From assembly GCA_022824665.1 (NCBI GenBank), contig JAJDZL010000159.1:1-46105 (forward strand): 46,105 bases of DNA, written 5' to 3'. Under the pieces are notes generated by a model. The model ran no database searches. It saw only the letters and a program-made list of their open reading frames with translations, and was not told the DNA's origin. Of this stretch, positions 17,121 to 25,980 are shown piece by piece; the first letter of the stretch is position 1; each line of letters opens with the position of its first letter. This stretch comes from Gammaproteobacteria bacterium. Its GTDB lineage: Bacteria; Pseudomonadota; Gammaproteobacteria; Arenicellales; JAJDZL01. Both the position numbers and the translations under genes were made by a program.

Positions 17121-18762
17121 CGCTGGCGAAGATTTGTGTGTTTTCTTGGGCCATGAAATGATTTCCTGATGAGATGTGAGGGATCGACTGGTTACGACTT
17201 GCTGCTTCCATTGGCAAAGCACCGATTTGCCACTCTACATCGGACGGAGAAACCAAGCCCTTGGCAATCAGTTCAAGCCCATGCTCGTGTACCGGAGTAC
17301 CGTTGAGATTGTCCAGCCAATGGCGCCGGGCATTACTGTAATCGGCTTTACTTAGCCTGAATAACATCTCATCATCAGGCAGTACGATTTCGGCCATGAC
17401 TGTTCGTCCAATGACGCCACTGCCGCCACATCTTTCACATTGGCTATTGCCTCTGTAGAACACGCGATCGGTATCGAAGCCACTAGCTTTCAAGGCACTT
17501 TTTGTTCGATTGACGCTATCCCTGCGCCGGTCATCAGTACTTCGGCCAATTGCGCTCCAAGTATCCGCATCAACCCTGCACTCAAAGCACAGCTTTGGTA
17601 CGAGGGACTGATACATCAGCCCTTTTAGTACATCTGGCGTGCAAAGCAGATTGGCGTTAATGCCTAGTCCTGTAAGCCGTCCGACAATACCCAGGGCAGT
17701 AGAAGCATGTACTGTGGTGTAGACTCGATGCCCCGATTGAGCAAATTTAACCGTCAACAGTCCGGATTGAAGGTCGCGGATTTCACCGACCATCAGGGTA
17801 TCGGGATCGCATCTAAGGGCACCACGAATCGCAAAAGAAAAATCATCAGCACTGGAAGAACCTTTCTTTCGTACGACTGGAACTTGCGTGGCACCTGGAA
17901 TCACCCGTTCCGGAGGATCTTCTACGGTAATTATTCTGAGTCGAGACTGATGCATATCGAGCTCTTCGTTCAGCATTCCGACGATCGAGGTGCTCTTACC
18001 GCTGCCAACGCCGCCGGCCATGACTAACAGTCCCGACGGACGCCGTACCACAGCTTGAATTGCTTCAATTTGTTTGGCGGTGTAGCCCAATTCCTCAAGT
18101 CGCATAGTGTCCGCGCTGGCTGGCAAAACTCGCAGCACCATGTCGTAACCATCCGGAGACGCAGGAATCGTTCCGACCCTTACTCGAACGCGACGGCCGT
18201 TGGCCAGCACCGTGTCTGCTACTGCGTCCTGAGGTTCGTGTCGGTTCCACGTTACGGCTTGATCATGCCCCATCACTTCGTAGATGAATCTGCAGGTCTG
18301 GTCAGCAGCCTGTTCTGGCCATTCAGCGTATTGGGAAATTTGTCCATTGACCCGAAAACTGATTGAAGCGGTCATTCTGCGTCGCACGATATGTATGTCG
18401 GATGCATTCAGTGCAACTGCTTTTGCAAGCAGCATGCGCACCGTGTCCTGTCCTCTTTCAAAGTCAAGGTCTGTCGAATTTTGACTCGTCAGATTTTCGG
18501 CATCTGCATAGACGTTTTCCAATACAACTGGTGAAACTTCAATCTGATCAATAATCTGCACATTGCGTCGTTTCAGATTTTCGCGCAGTTGGGCTTTAAG
18601 TCTTGCTGGGTACTGCAAAGTTGTAAACAGGATGTATGCAGCCGTTGGAGGTTCATCTTCAGATACTGCTGCAAAGTACATTCTTTCGGTGCGCTCAATT
18701 GGCACCCATGCCCCTGGGCCGCCTGTGAGGACGAGTTTGTAAGCCGGCAGACGGTCGTTCAT
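17113..18762 (-). CDS. pilQ: Type IVb pilus assembly ATPase PilQ (GspE/PilB family)
   Basis: Cytoplasmic hexameric ATPase that drives thin-pilus extension; 549 aa. Walker A (MAGGVGSGKSTS) is near residue 250, the Asp box follows (VEDPPE), and Walker B/His-box elements are DPDTLMVGEIRD and TVHAS. Two CxxC pairs (CFEC and CERCGGSG, near residues 392 and 441) form the zinc-binding element common to this ATPase family. All motifs are intact. It overlaps pilP by 4 bp and pilR by 8 bp. Confidence 0.88.
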   Translation of the reverse strand: MNDRLPAYKLVLTGGPGAWVPIERTERMYFAAVSEDEPPTAAYILFTTLQYPARLKAQLRENLKRRNVQIIDQIEVSPVVLENVYADAENLTSQNSTDLDFERGQDTVRMLLAKAVALNASDIHIVRRRMTASISFRVNGQISQYAEWPEQAADQTCRFIYEVMGHDQAVTWNRHEPQDAVADTVLANGRRVRVRVGTIPASPDGYDMVLRVLPASADTMRLEELGYTAKQIEAIQAVVRRPSGLLVMAGGVGSGKSTSIVGMLNEELDMHQSRLRIITVEDPPERVIPGATQVPVVRKKGSSSADDFSFAIRGALRCDPDTLMVGEIRDLQSGLLTVKFAQSGHRVYTTVHASTALGIVGRLTGLGINANLLCTPDVLKGLMYQSLVPKLCFECRVDADTWSAIGRSTDDRRRDSVNRTKSALKASGFDTDRVFYRGNSQCERCGGSGVIGRTVMAEIVLPDDEMLFRLSKADYSNARRHWLDNLNGTPVHEHGLELIAKGLVSPSDVEWQIGALPMEAASRNQSIPHISSGNHFMAQENTQIFASDA

Positions 18763-19295
18763 TGCATTGCATTCTCTTCAATTTCAGGGTGTTGAAAACG
18801 GCCCGATAGTCCAATCGCAATGTCATGACCTGACACATGCAGAAGTACACCCCGGGCATGGACTTCGGCGACCTTCGCCAATCGAATCGTGTCGCCGGCC
18901 TGTAATCGATATTCCCGTCCATCAAGATATGCATATGCAGTCAGCGATTCCGGGGAGCCGACAATGGCATAAACCTCAAGGTTCTGATCGAACCAATTCA
19001 CGCGGTCCATGCCAGGTTCGGAATTAACCGGATTGTGTTGGACGGGCTCTGGGGGTGGCGGAGTGCTGTGTTGTGTTTGAATCTCAGTGATTTGTGTCGC
19101 CAATTGCTCGTATTCGAGGATGCGTCGCAATACGTCCTGCTGATTTTGTAAACAGTCAAGCAATGCGACAGTCCCTGAACTGTCGTCGCAAACGGGCGGA
19201 ATGTCCGGCGTTTGTTGCGCGCTGGCAGGCAGCGAAAACACCACGCCCAGATAGATGAAAAGTTTAATCAAGGCTTGCAAAATACTCTCCTTCAA
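18759..19295 (-). CDS. pilP: Type IVb pilus biogenesis protein PilP
   Basis: Predicted periplasmic protein of 178 aa with a signal peptide (cleavage near ASA-QQ), a short coiled region, a proline-rich linker (STPPPPEPVQ) and a small C-terminal beta domain (YRLQAGDTIRLAKVAEVHARGVLL). This layout is that of R64-type PilP, which links the inner-membrane complex to the secretin. Position between pilO and pilQ supports the call. Overlaps pilO by 32 bp and pilQ by 4 bp. Confidence 0.78.
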   Translation of the reverse strand: MKESILQALIKLFIYLGVVFSLPASAQQTPDIPPVCDDSSGTVALLDCLQNQQDVLRRILEYEQLATQITEIQTQHSTPPPPEPVQHNPVNSEPGMDRVNWFDQNLEVYAIVGSPESLTAYAYLDGREYRLQAGDTIRLAKVAEVHARGVLLHVSGHDIAIGLSGRFQHPEIEENAMQ

Positions 19296-20487
19296 GTTCC
19301 CAGCTGAATGTGTTACCCAAAGTGATTTTGATGCGAGTTACGTGCACTGGCTGCTCTTGTAAACCAATTGCCGCAGCAATGATTTCGTTGAGTCGATCGC
19401 TGGTTGCGCTTAAGTGCGAGCGCGAAGTTCGGTATTTTTTTCCGATTGATTGGGCGGGCTTCAAGACCCAGTCTCCGGGTAATGAAGCCAATTCATCCAA
19501 CAGCTGTACTCGTCTTGCCTGAGTGCCCAAACGTTTTTCAAAATTCTCGGGATCAGAATGTTCAGACGCCGGAAATGGGATTGTTTCGGTCAGGGTGTCA
19601 GAACGTTCTGTGAATTCAATTGTTTGTGTATTCAAGTGTTCCGTGATATCTGCAATGTTGCCATGCTGTCGGTGCCAGATTACCGATATTTGATCGTTTT
19701 CCCACTCATATGACTGCGCTTGCCAGCCTGCTGCCCGGAAAGGCCGATCATAAACTTTGTCAGCAAATGTTGCCAGTAGCGCAGCAGCATTTTGTTTCAG
19801 AGATTCTTGTATGTTGTGCTTTTCGCGTTGAAAATCTTGTTGTGCATCAAGCTCCTGCGTTTGCTTACTTGTGTCTTGGCCGAGCAGATGATCAGCAAAC
19901 TGCCATGTACCAATCAGGCTGCTGAGTACCACCAGCGCGGCAATTGCAGCCACGTAAGATTTGTTTAATTTCGAAAATTGAACGGGTTTTATCTCAATAT
20001 TGCTATTCGAGCTGGCGTCACCAATCAAATCAGCAAAATTCAATGCCATCGCATTCTCAATCTCAAAGGTTCCCGATTTTTCATAGATTGGAATACTGGT
20101 TCCTGCAATGTCAGAGGATATTTCCTTGAGCCGTGCTTCGATCAGGTCTTTAGAGCCGACTAAATCGCCCGCGGGAAATACTGCACCATCTTCGATCGCG
20201 CATAGCCAGTACCTGTCGTTTTCAAGGTGTTCAATGAGAACTGCTGACTGCTGGACTTGTACCAGCAAAGCGGCTGCGCTTTCCAACCCCAGGTCTTCGG
20301 GTTTAGAGCTCGCGCCGATTTGGCAGCCGCTTGGCGTTTCGAGTTCCACGTAACCGGCCGGACCAATCTTGAGCTCCATCAATTCACGGGTGATTCGTCG
20401 CTCGCGTCCTGCTGCTGGCCACTGAACCGGATCGAGCCAAGTAAGCTCAATGACCATCTCCTTATCACAAAATCGATGAATTGTCAT
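19264..20487 (-). CDS. pilO: Type IVb pilus accessory protein PilO (PilO2-like)
   Basis: 407-aa protein with a cytoplasmic N-terminal domain, one transmembrane helix at about residues 185-205 and a periplasmic part with a coiled coil. The N-terminal half has a pattern seen in R64-type PilO (a 'GRERRITRE' segment and WLCAIEDGAVFPAGDLVGSK). I chose the ATG at 20487; a longer frame to 20523 mostly overlaps pilN. It shares ends with pilN (23 bp) and pilP (32 bp). Confidence 0.78.
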   Translation of the reverse strand: MTIHRFCDKEMVIELTWLDPVQWPAAGRERRITRELMELKIGPAGYVELETPSGCQIGASSKPEDLGLESAAALLVQVQQSAVLIEHLENDRYWLCAIEDGAVFPAGDLVGSKDLIEARLKEISSDIAGTSIPIYEKSGTFEIENAMALNFADLIGDASSNSNIEIKPVQFSKLNKSYVAAIAALVVLSSLIGTWQFADHLLGQDTSKQTQELDAQQDFQREKHNIQESLKQNAAALLATFADKVYDRPFRAAGWQAQSYEWENDQISVIWHRQHGNIADITEHLNTQTIEFTERSDTLTETIPFPASEHSDPENFEKRLGTQARRVQLLDELASLPGDWVLKPAQSIGKKYRTSRSHLSATSDRLNEIIAAAIGLQEQPVHVTRIKITLGNTFSWELEGEYFASLD

Positions 20488-22036
20488 TTTGAGGACTCCA
20501 CTGCTGTTGTCCGGAATATTCAAGTGCCGGACGAATGATGTACGGGGTGATGAGAAGCACCAGACTCGTGTGGTCGAGTTCTGCTGCAGAATTCTTTCTC
20601 AGGATTGATTTGGATTTAGTATCGTCGGTTCGAAAAGTATCAAGACCGGCGACGAACAACAATTCTCCCGAATTCAGGACGACTGGCAGCAGGATGGAGC
20701 GGGACTCCAAATTGGGCAGTTGAATAACAGGATCGTTGGGCCCTGCGTTTACAGGAAAGCGACTGATTTCCTTGATGCGTGTCGTCCGTACCGTCAGATT
20801 GAGCATCATTCTGTTGCTGTCAGGCAGGATTCTCGGCACCATATTGATTGCGATACCGTCTTGAACTTTACCGGGTACGAGGCGCACCGAGGTCGATCCC
20901 TCTGAGTTAACGACATCGCGCCGTTGCAGATATGAGGTTTCATCGCCAAAGAAAACCGGCACCGGCAGTCCATTCAATCCTCGAATCACCGTAGAGGTGA
21001 GTTTTGCCACTCGTTCGACGCCCTCCGACTTACGTAAAATCAACTCAATGTCGCTCGTGTCAGTCGTACCGCTGGGGTTGTGACTCAATTGAATTCCAAC
21101 AAATCCGCCAGCATCGTCGTCGTCGAACTGTACCGCTGCAGCACTCTTACCGAAGGCGTTCTGGATAATGCCTGCTAAATTGAATCCTGCAGATGCATCT
21201 TCTTTTCGATAGATCTCATAAAGGTCGAAATTCACGATCACCTGCGTCGTCAAATCCTGATTTTTGATTGCTACCCAATCAGCGATACGTCGCAGTGCGA
21301 CCGGCGTGTCAATAACAGTCAGTTCACCGGAATGCCGATTGATGTCTGCCTTACCGAACTCGGTCAGCAAGCTACTGACTGCTGCTTCAATTTCGTCCCA
21401 GAATATTGAAGTGTCTAAAGACAGTACCACTTGATCATGGGCCTGTAAGTCCGAACCACCAGAGCCACCCTGTATGGAACCAGACAGACCAACTGATGCC
21501 TGCCATTGTGCTTCGATTCCTGGAGCAAACAGAGTCCACATCCCAAGTTCGGTATGAAACACTTCAATCCCGTCTCGCCTGGTGCGCCAGCTATACCCCA
21601 GTCGACTGGTAATGTGATCAAGTGCATCTGCAGCTGGACCACTCCAGTTGATATTCGGCAACTCGGCAGTTTCAATGTCTGCTGAAACCAGTATCGGTAC
21701 CTCTATTGTGTCGGCAATTTGTCGGCTTAGCTCGACCAGAGAAGTAGATTCAACGAAATTGAGTTCAATGTGCCGGGTTAGAGATTCTGGTCGAGAGCTG
21801 GGTGAATTTACAACCTCGACCGGTGTATGAGGTCCAAGCCATACATCAGTGAAGCTCTGTACAACTGGCGGTGTGGAAGTGCTGAGTTCGGGCTGATCCG
21901 TCTGTGCTATCGTTTCCTCAACCCTGGTGACAAATTGCTCGCTCCGTTCAGTAATTCCGGACGGTAAGCGACAAGCCGGAGTCAGCGTTATTGAGCATAG
22001 AATCAGTAAAGTGGCGGCCAATTTGTCAATTCTCAT
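20465..22036 (-). CDS. pilN: Type IVb pilus secretin PilN (lipoprotein)
   Basis: Outer-membrane secretin through which the pilus exits; 523 aa. The N-terminus is a lipoprotein signal (LITLTPAC-type lipobox, Cys near residue 22). An N-terminal secretin domain includes LVSADIETAELPNINWSGPAADALDHITS, and the C-terminal secretin fold has VRLVPGKVQDGIAINMVPRI, then LESRSILLPVVLNSGELLFVAG, ending ITPYIIRPALE. All parts expected of a functional secretin are present. Overlaps pilL by 4 bp. Confidence 0.86.
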   Translation of the reverse strand: MRIDKLAATLLILCSITLTPACRLPSGITERSEQFVTRVEETIAQTDQPELSTSTPPVVQSFTDVWLGPHTPVEVVNSPSSRPESLTRHIELNFVESTSLVELSRQIADTIEVPILVSADIETAELPNINWSGPAADALDHITSRLGYSWRTRRDGIEVFHTELGMWTLFAPGIEAQWQASVGLSGSIQGGSGGSDLQAHDQVVLSLDTSIFWDEIEAAVSSLLTEFGKADINRHSGELTVIDTPVALRRIADWVAIKNQDLTTQVIVNFDLYEIYRKEDASAGFNLAGIIQNAFGKSAAAVQFDDDDAGGFVGIQLSHNPSGTTDTSDIELILRKSEGVERVAKLTSTVIRGLNGLPVPVFFGDETSYLQRRDVVNSEGSTSVRLVPGKVQDGIAINMVPRILPDSNRMMLNLTVRTTRIKEISRFPVNAGPNDPVIQLPNLESRSILLPVVLNSGELLFVAGLDTFRTDDTKSKSILRKNSAAELDHTSLVLLITPYIIRPALEYSGQQQWSPQNDNSSIL

Positions 22037-22809
22037 TGGATTGCCTTGTGTCGCGTAAATCCCGCCTCAATTACCAGTACGGAATTGCCGTGATAGAAAC
22101 TTCCAGTTAATGGAACAGGGGCGTTCCGATAATGCGTCAAGACCGATTCGACAGCTTCTTCAAAAGTTCCGGGAAATTTTGCCGAGTGCCCGATTGCGTA
22201 ATCGTGCTGGCTGCGCCATTCCAATGACCAATCGACCGACTGTGCCCAGATCTCGAGGTTTTCTCTAAGTGAGCGGGACGCATACAGCTCCCAGACCATA
22301 GATGTTGGGGCGAAAGGCGATGGTCTGGTGATTTCAGGATCCATGTTCCCGGACGACTCAGGATTGGCATCCGGCGGTTGAAATACCTCGTTTGCATCGA
22401 TGCCAGCGCGCTGAAACCAAAGGATGCGCTTCTTGTTATCCTCATACAAATGCCAGGGCTGCCCGACAATCGTGCGTATCGCACTGCGGACATCAAGCGG
22501 ACCAATTGACCGATGCGCGTTAGGTAGCGGCAGATCGAGCGTCGGTAGAATTTCCTGTGTTGCAATGTGCCGGTAACCAGAGCGATGCAAAACGTAATCG
22601 AGCGCCGTTCCGACCGTTTCAACATAGGCGGGAAATTGAGTATCGATGACGACTGAAAGCAGGTCAATCTGGGCAGGGCCGGCGCTAAGTGTTTGCAATG
22701 AGTATCGGTCGACACGTTGAAGTTCGCTACCGTATACAGACTGCTCCGTCAGTGCCAGAGCCGGTCCAATGAGTGCCAAAGCAGTAAATTTAAGACAAAA
22801 TGATTTCAT
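22033..22809 (-). CDS. pilL: PilL N-terminal-type protein (TIGR03748)
   Basis: First gene of the pilus set; 258 aa from the ATG at 22809, which gives a signal sequence; the longer frame to 22923 is unlikely. The segment DRYSLQTLSAGPAQIDLLSVVIDTQFPAYVETVGTALDYVLHRSGYRHI matches the PilL N-terminal domain of R64- and PFGI-1-type pili; I give only its key parts (FPAYVETVG, LHRSGYRH). The C-terminal half is short, and a TcpQ-like C-terminal domain seems present in part (MVWELYAS, then LEIWAQSVDWSLEWRSQHDY, a Toxin-coregulated-pilus-Q-like pattern). Confidence 0.78.
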   Translation of the reverse strand: MKSFCLKFTALALIGPALALTEQSVYGSELQRVDRYSLQTLSAGPAQIDLLSVVIDTQFPAYVETVGTALDYVLHRSGYRHIATQEILPTLDLPLPNAHRSIGPLDVRSAIRTIVGQPWHLYEDNKKRILWFQRAGIDANEVFQPPDANPESSGNMDPEITRPSPFAPTSMVWELYASRSLRENLEIWAQSVDWSLEWRSQHDYAIGHSAKFPGTFEEAVESVLTHYRNAPVPLTGSFYHGNSVLVIEAGFTRHKAIQ

Positions 22810-22919
22810 ACTGCGAACTATGCATCTTGTCTTGCGAATATGGAACAATAAATTGAATATCCGTTCGGATGCATTTTTTGTATCTTGCGTATAACAATCC
22901 TGGTGCTGCATGTGGCAGC

Positions 22920-23825
22920 TCAATTAGCCACTTTGTTCATCAGGTAATTTCTGGCTTTCCATGCCTGTGCACTCGATGTAAATATGGCCTTAGGGTCGTC
23001 TTCGAGCAGTTTGACCCAGCTTAGGACATAGGACTCATGTCGGGTTTCTCCGGCAATTCGATAGTCAGCACACAAAAATGCAGAGCCAATTTCTGCAACC
23101 AGTTCTTCAAACGCGTAGCCTGCCGACTTATATGGATGCGAATCTACAATCCCCGTTCGGTTTAGCCTGGTTTTGTGGCCGGTCCAATGGGTCAGCTCAT
23201 GCATTAGCGTGCTGTAATATCCACCAGTCGAGGTGAACGCAGCTTTTGGAGGCATGCAAATAACGTCAGAGGCCGGAAGATAGGAAGCCGCTCTTCCCGA
23301 GTGTCGAACTCTTGCTCCGGAGAATTTGATCAGATCATCAGCTTTACGGTTTGATTCCCAGTTGTGTTCAAGGTTGAAATCCGGATGCGGACCGTTGGCA
23401 ATCCTGTCAGGCAGACCGGAACACTGTTCAACGTTGAACACTGTAAATGCGCGGGCAATCTTGTAGGCATAGTCAGATTGGTTCTCGTCTTCTGTGTCCG
23501 GTTCTGCTTGGCGGTCGATCTTGATATTTTTGAATAACACGACTGTGGTTCCCTTTTCTCCTTTACGAATGCGAGCGCCTATTTTTGCGGCTTGCCGAAA
23601 TGTTAACCAGCGGTCCAATTCATAGCCGCGAGCAAACGCAGCTGCCCACAAAATGGTTATGTTGATTCCGGTATAGCGGCGCTCCGTGCCAGCATTAACG
23701 GGAAATCCCGGTGCAAGTGAGGAGTGGGACCATGGTTTTCGCCACGGCGGCGCACCGGTTTTTAGCGCATCAATGAAGTGTGCGGTGACTTGTGAAAATA
23801 CGTTGCTGGTGCTTTTGTTTGACAT
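22920..23825 (-). CDS. ArdC-like antirestriction protein with zincin metallopeptidase domain
   Basis: 301-aa protein of the ArdC/TraC-primase N-terminal family. The N-terminal half has the ssDNA-binding pattern (PPWRKPW, YTGINITILW, WLTFRQAAKIGARIRKGEKGTT). The C-terminal half is a zinc metallopeptidase with HELTH at about residues 209-213 and a downstream Glu-rich YAFEELVAEIGSAFL. ArdC proteins protect incoming plasmid or ICE DNA from host restriction. It follows the replication-like gene after 168 bp and precedes pilL. Its presence is evidence of a mobile past. It has its own upstream hairpin (see 23826). Confidence 0.85.
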   Translation of the reverse strand: MSNKSTSNVFSQVTAHFIDALKTGAPPWRKPWSHSSLAPGFPVNAGTERRYTGINITILWAAAFARGYELDRWLTFRQAAKIGARIRKGEKGTTVVLFKNIKIDRQAEPDTEDENQSDYAYKIARAFTVFNVEQCSGLPDRIANGPHPDFNLEHNWESNRKADDLIKFSGARVRHSGRAASYLPASDVICMPPKAAFTSTGGYYSTLMHELTHWTGHKTRLNRTGIVDSHPYKSAGYAFEELVAEIGSAFLCADYRIAGETRHESYVLSWVKLLEDDPKAIFTSSAQAWKARNYLMNKVAN

Positions 23826-23854
23826 CGTTCCATTGGGTTGGTGAAAATGGAACG
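23826..23854 (-). promoter_or_regulatory. Hairpin directly before the ardC-like start codon
   Basis: Nine-base inverted repeat CGTTCCATT / AATGGAACG with an 11-nt loop, ending at the base just before the ATG. The only plausible ribosome-binding site (GGAA, 4 nt from the ATG) lies in the downstream arm, so folding of the mRNA would hide it. Regulation by this hairpin is inference. Confidence 0.4.
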
Positions 23855-23993
23855 AAACTTATTCGAATCTGCTAGCCAAAGGTGCGATTAATGGGATTTC
23901 AAAGCAGGGTGAGTTTTTTTTTGTGAACGGACCAAGCGTTCTCGAATTTTTGCAGCACGAATGAATCGCATTAGAGCGAAAATTCGCGCGACG

Positions 23994-25292
23994 TCAAAGT
24001 TCAGCATTGTCGGCAGCGCGTTTTCTTGATTGCAGGTTCATTGCCTCCTCAAGTGTTCGGCGACGATATCGTTCCCTGGTATCTTCATAGACTTTTTTCT
24101 GTTTAGCTCTTTCGGATCGCTGGATGCAGATTTGCTCGGCATTTTCGATTTGAAACTTGCCATCCTCACGCAGCCCAATGCCATGGTTAGCCAGCCGCTT
24201 GCAGTAAGTGGTCATTAATGAAACAGGATTCCAAACAGGCGTACACTTGTCCTGTAAGCCAGCCCTGATGCGACCATCCAATTCATCAAGGAGCAGCTGA
24301 TGCCAACAGTCCCATGGGGCAGGCGGGGGTGGCAGTGTTGTTGGCAGCCGGAGCAAAATGAGTTCAATCAAATGTTTCTGGTTTTCCGAAATATCCTGTG
24401 GAAATACCAGCTGGCTGTCCAGGTCACCATTCATTGCGTTTGTGGTTTTTTTGTAGTTGTATTTTTTTACTACTTCCTTACTACTACTACGTACTACGGA
24501 GTCGCGTCGAACTGAACATGCGCGATCGTCATTTGCATCGTGGGCTGTTGCACCGTAGTTCACGTCGTGAACTACGGTCGATGCCGCGTGCTGAATATGG
24601 TCCGGTTGCCGGGGCTTTTGTTTCGACCCTTCAGTTTCGTTCAGGTTTGGATAGGTGCCAAAGAAGCCTGCTTCATCCTCTCCCTCAATGGATTGCCACG
24701 CTTCAGCGCGCCTTTCAAAAGGATGTCTGTATTCGAGCAGATTCTGATCTTTATTTATTTCGTGTCGAAATGATCCGATGATGATTTGCGCAATTTTTCG
24801 CACGTCGTTGCTTCTATGCTTTGTGCTTTCGTGCACATAGGTCATATAGTTGGCATCAAGCTCAAGCGTGTCTGAAATCGCCAGTGGTTCACCGTGAACC
24901 ATGTATATGTTTCCGACCCTGGTAAACTGCCCCGATGCATTGCGCTCCTGGTCTCGACACAACAGGGTAAGCCACCGGGTCATTCTCAATTTGGCGATCG
25001 AACTTGATACCGTTCCGCGAGAGATGCTTAACAGCGACTGAATTTCGTCATAGCTCGGAAACGACGTCAAAGACATATCGGGAGTACAACGGGATCGAAT
25101 TGCAAGCCAGACCAGTTTGTCGTAAGGATTCAGAACCGGATCAAAAATGAGCAGTCTGGGATGTGAGTCGTACCAGTTATCCGTGAAAATCATGCCTGTT
25201 GATGCGTTATCTGCGTGGCGAAAGTTTTTCGCAGCCGATAGAATTCTAGACAGATTTTGTTTTATGGAACTTACGTTGGGTTGATTATTCAT
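23994..25292 (-). CDS. STY4528-like island replication protein with winged-helix N-terminus
   Basis: 432-aa protein resembling the STY4528 family of pathogenicity-island replication proteins found next to parB and DUF2857 genes in PFGI-1/SPI-7-type elements. An N-terminal segment (LNPYDKLVWLAIRSRC) leads into a winged helix (FPSYDEIQSLLSISRGTVSSSIAKLRMTRWL, about residues 78-108; I name only its ends here) followed by GNIYMVHGEPL and LDANYMTYV. The middle (about 215-290) looks like a variable linker; it contains a 27-nt perfect DNA palindrome. The C-terminus is charged and helical. The replication role is from family naming, not shown. Confidence 0.72.
   Translation of the reverse strand: MNNQPNVSSIKQNLSRILSAAKNFRHADNASTGMIFTDNWYDSHPRLLIFDPVLNPYDKLVWLAIRSRCTPDMSLTSFPSYDEIQSLLSISRGTVSSSIAKLRMTRWLTLLCRDQERNASGQFTRVGNIYMVHGEPLAISDTLELDANYMTYVHESTKHRSNDVRKIAQIIIGSFRHEINKDQNLLEYRHPFERRAEAWQSIEGEDEAGFFGTYPNLNETEGSKQKPRQPDHIQHAASTVVHDVNYGATAHDANDDRACSVRRDSVVRSSSKEVVKKYNYKKTTNAMNGDLDSQLVFPQDISENQKHLIELILLRLPTTLPPPPAPWDCWHQLLLDELDGRIRAGLQDKCTPVWNPVSLMTTYCKRLANHGIGLREDGKFQIENAEQICIQRSERAKQKKVYEDTRERYRRRTLEEAMNLQSRKRAADNAEL
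24552..24578. repeat. Perfect 27-nt palindrome inside the replication-like gene
   Basis: Arms ACCGTAGTTCACG and CGTGAACTACGGT flank a single T. It lies in the part encoding the linker of the STY4528-like protein (residues TVVHDVNYG). The core GTTCACG-N-CGTGAAC recalls parS sites (GTTTCACGTGAAAC), and a parB gene lies 1.4 kb away, so it is a candidate ParB- or Rep-binding site. Function is inference. Confidence 0.55.
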
Positions 25293-25397
25293 GAATCTCG
25301 CACCGGGTTATGGAAATCAAAAAGTGTTCAATCGCAGCGATAGAAACAAATCAAATTCGATGGAACTCAATGCGAGATCCATAGAAAACGATATCAA

Positions 25398-25979
25398 CTA
25401 AATTTTTCTCAGTCGCTTTAATGAGCCGTCATTTTCCCAGGTATGGATCAGGTTCCAGATTACCCGCAGGGAAATTTGACGCTCTGTTGCATTAAAGATT
25501 TGCAGAAACTCATCTGGTCCAAAACTGTTTGATCGTTTGAATAACGCTTCTACCTGACTCCAAATAAATTGTTGAACCTCCTTTGTCGGTTGTGGCGGCC
25601 GTCCCGTAGGCTGGCTCTGAAGTCCGAACTGGTTGCGTCGCAGGTTAAATTGCTTAGTGCCCATTCCAGTGATCGCTCGCATCAGTTGCAGTGGTGCATC
25701 ACAGGAGATTAACTCATCAACTTTGGCATCCCGGCTCTTTTCCCGCAGGACATAGTCAATCATTCGCCAATATATTTTTCGATTCAAGCGAATAGACAGG
25801 AAATGAGATCGAGTAGAAGCCAGGCGCAACTCGTCTGCTGAACTCAGAGTATTTAGTGCGCGAATTTCATTCGGGCCGAACCCCATTTCCTGAAGCGCAG
25901 TGAAGTCTTCTTCTTCCTGGCAGCGGTGAAAGTAAACAAATACTGCATTGATTAATTCAGTTTCTTTGGTGATTGTCAT
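25398..25979 (-). CDS. DUF2857-family ICE protein
   Basis: 193-aa protein of unknown function belonging to the DUF2857 type that sits between parB and the STY4528-like gene in PFGI-1-type elements. Visible pattern: MGFGPNEIRALNTLSSADELRLASTRSHFLSI at residues about 31-62, then LMRAITGMGTKQFNLRRNQFG and a GRPPQPTKE segment, followed by an IWSQ helix. It has no signal sequence or membrane helix and is likely cytoplasmic. Its ATG comes one base after the ParB stop (TGA-C-ATG), a sign of coupled translation. Confidence 0.75.
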   Translation of the reverse strand: MTITKETELINAVFVYFHRCQEEEDFTALQEMGFGPNEIRALNTLSSADELRLASTRSHFLSIRLNRKIYWRMIDYVLREKSRDAKVDELISCDAPLQLMRAITGMGTKQFNLRRNQFGLQSQPTGRPPQPTKEVQQFIWSQVEALFKRSNSFGPDEFLQIFNATERQISLRVIWNLIHTWENDGSLKRLRKI

Positions 25980-25980
25980 G

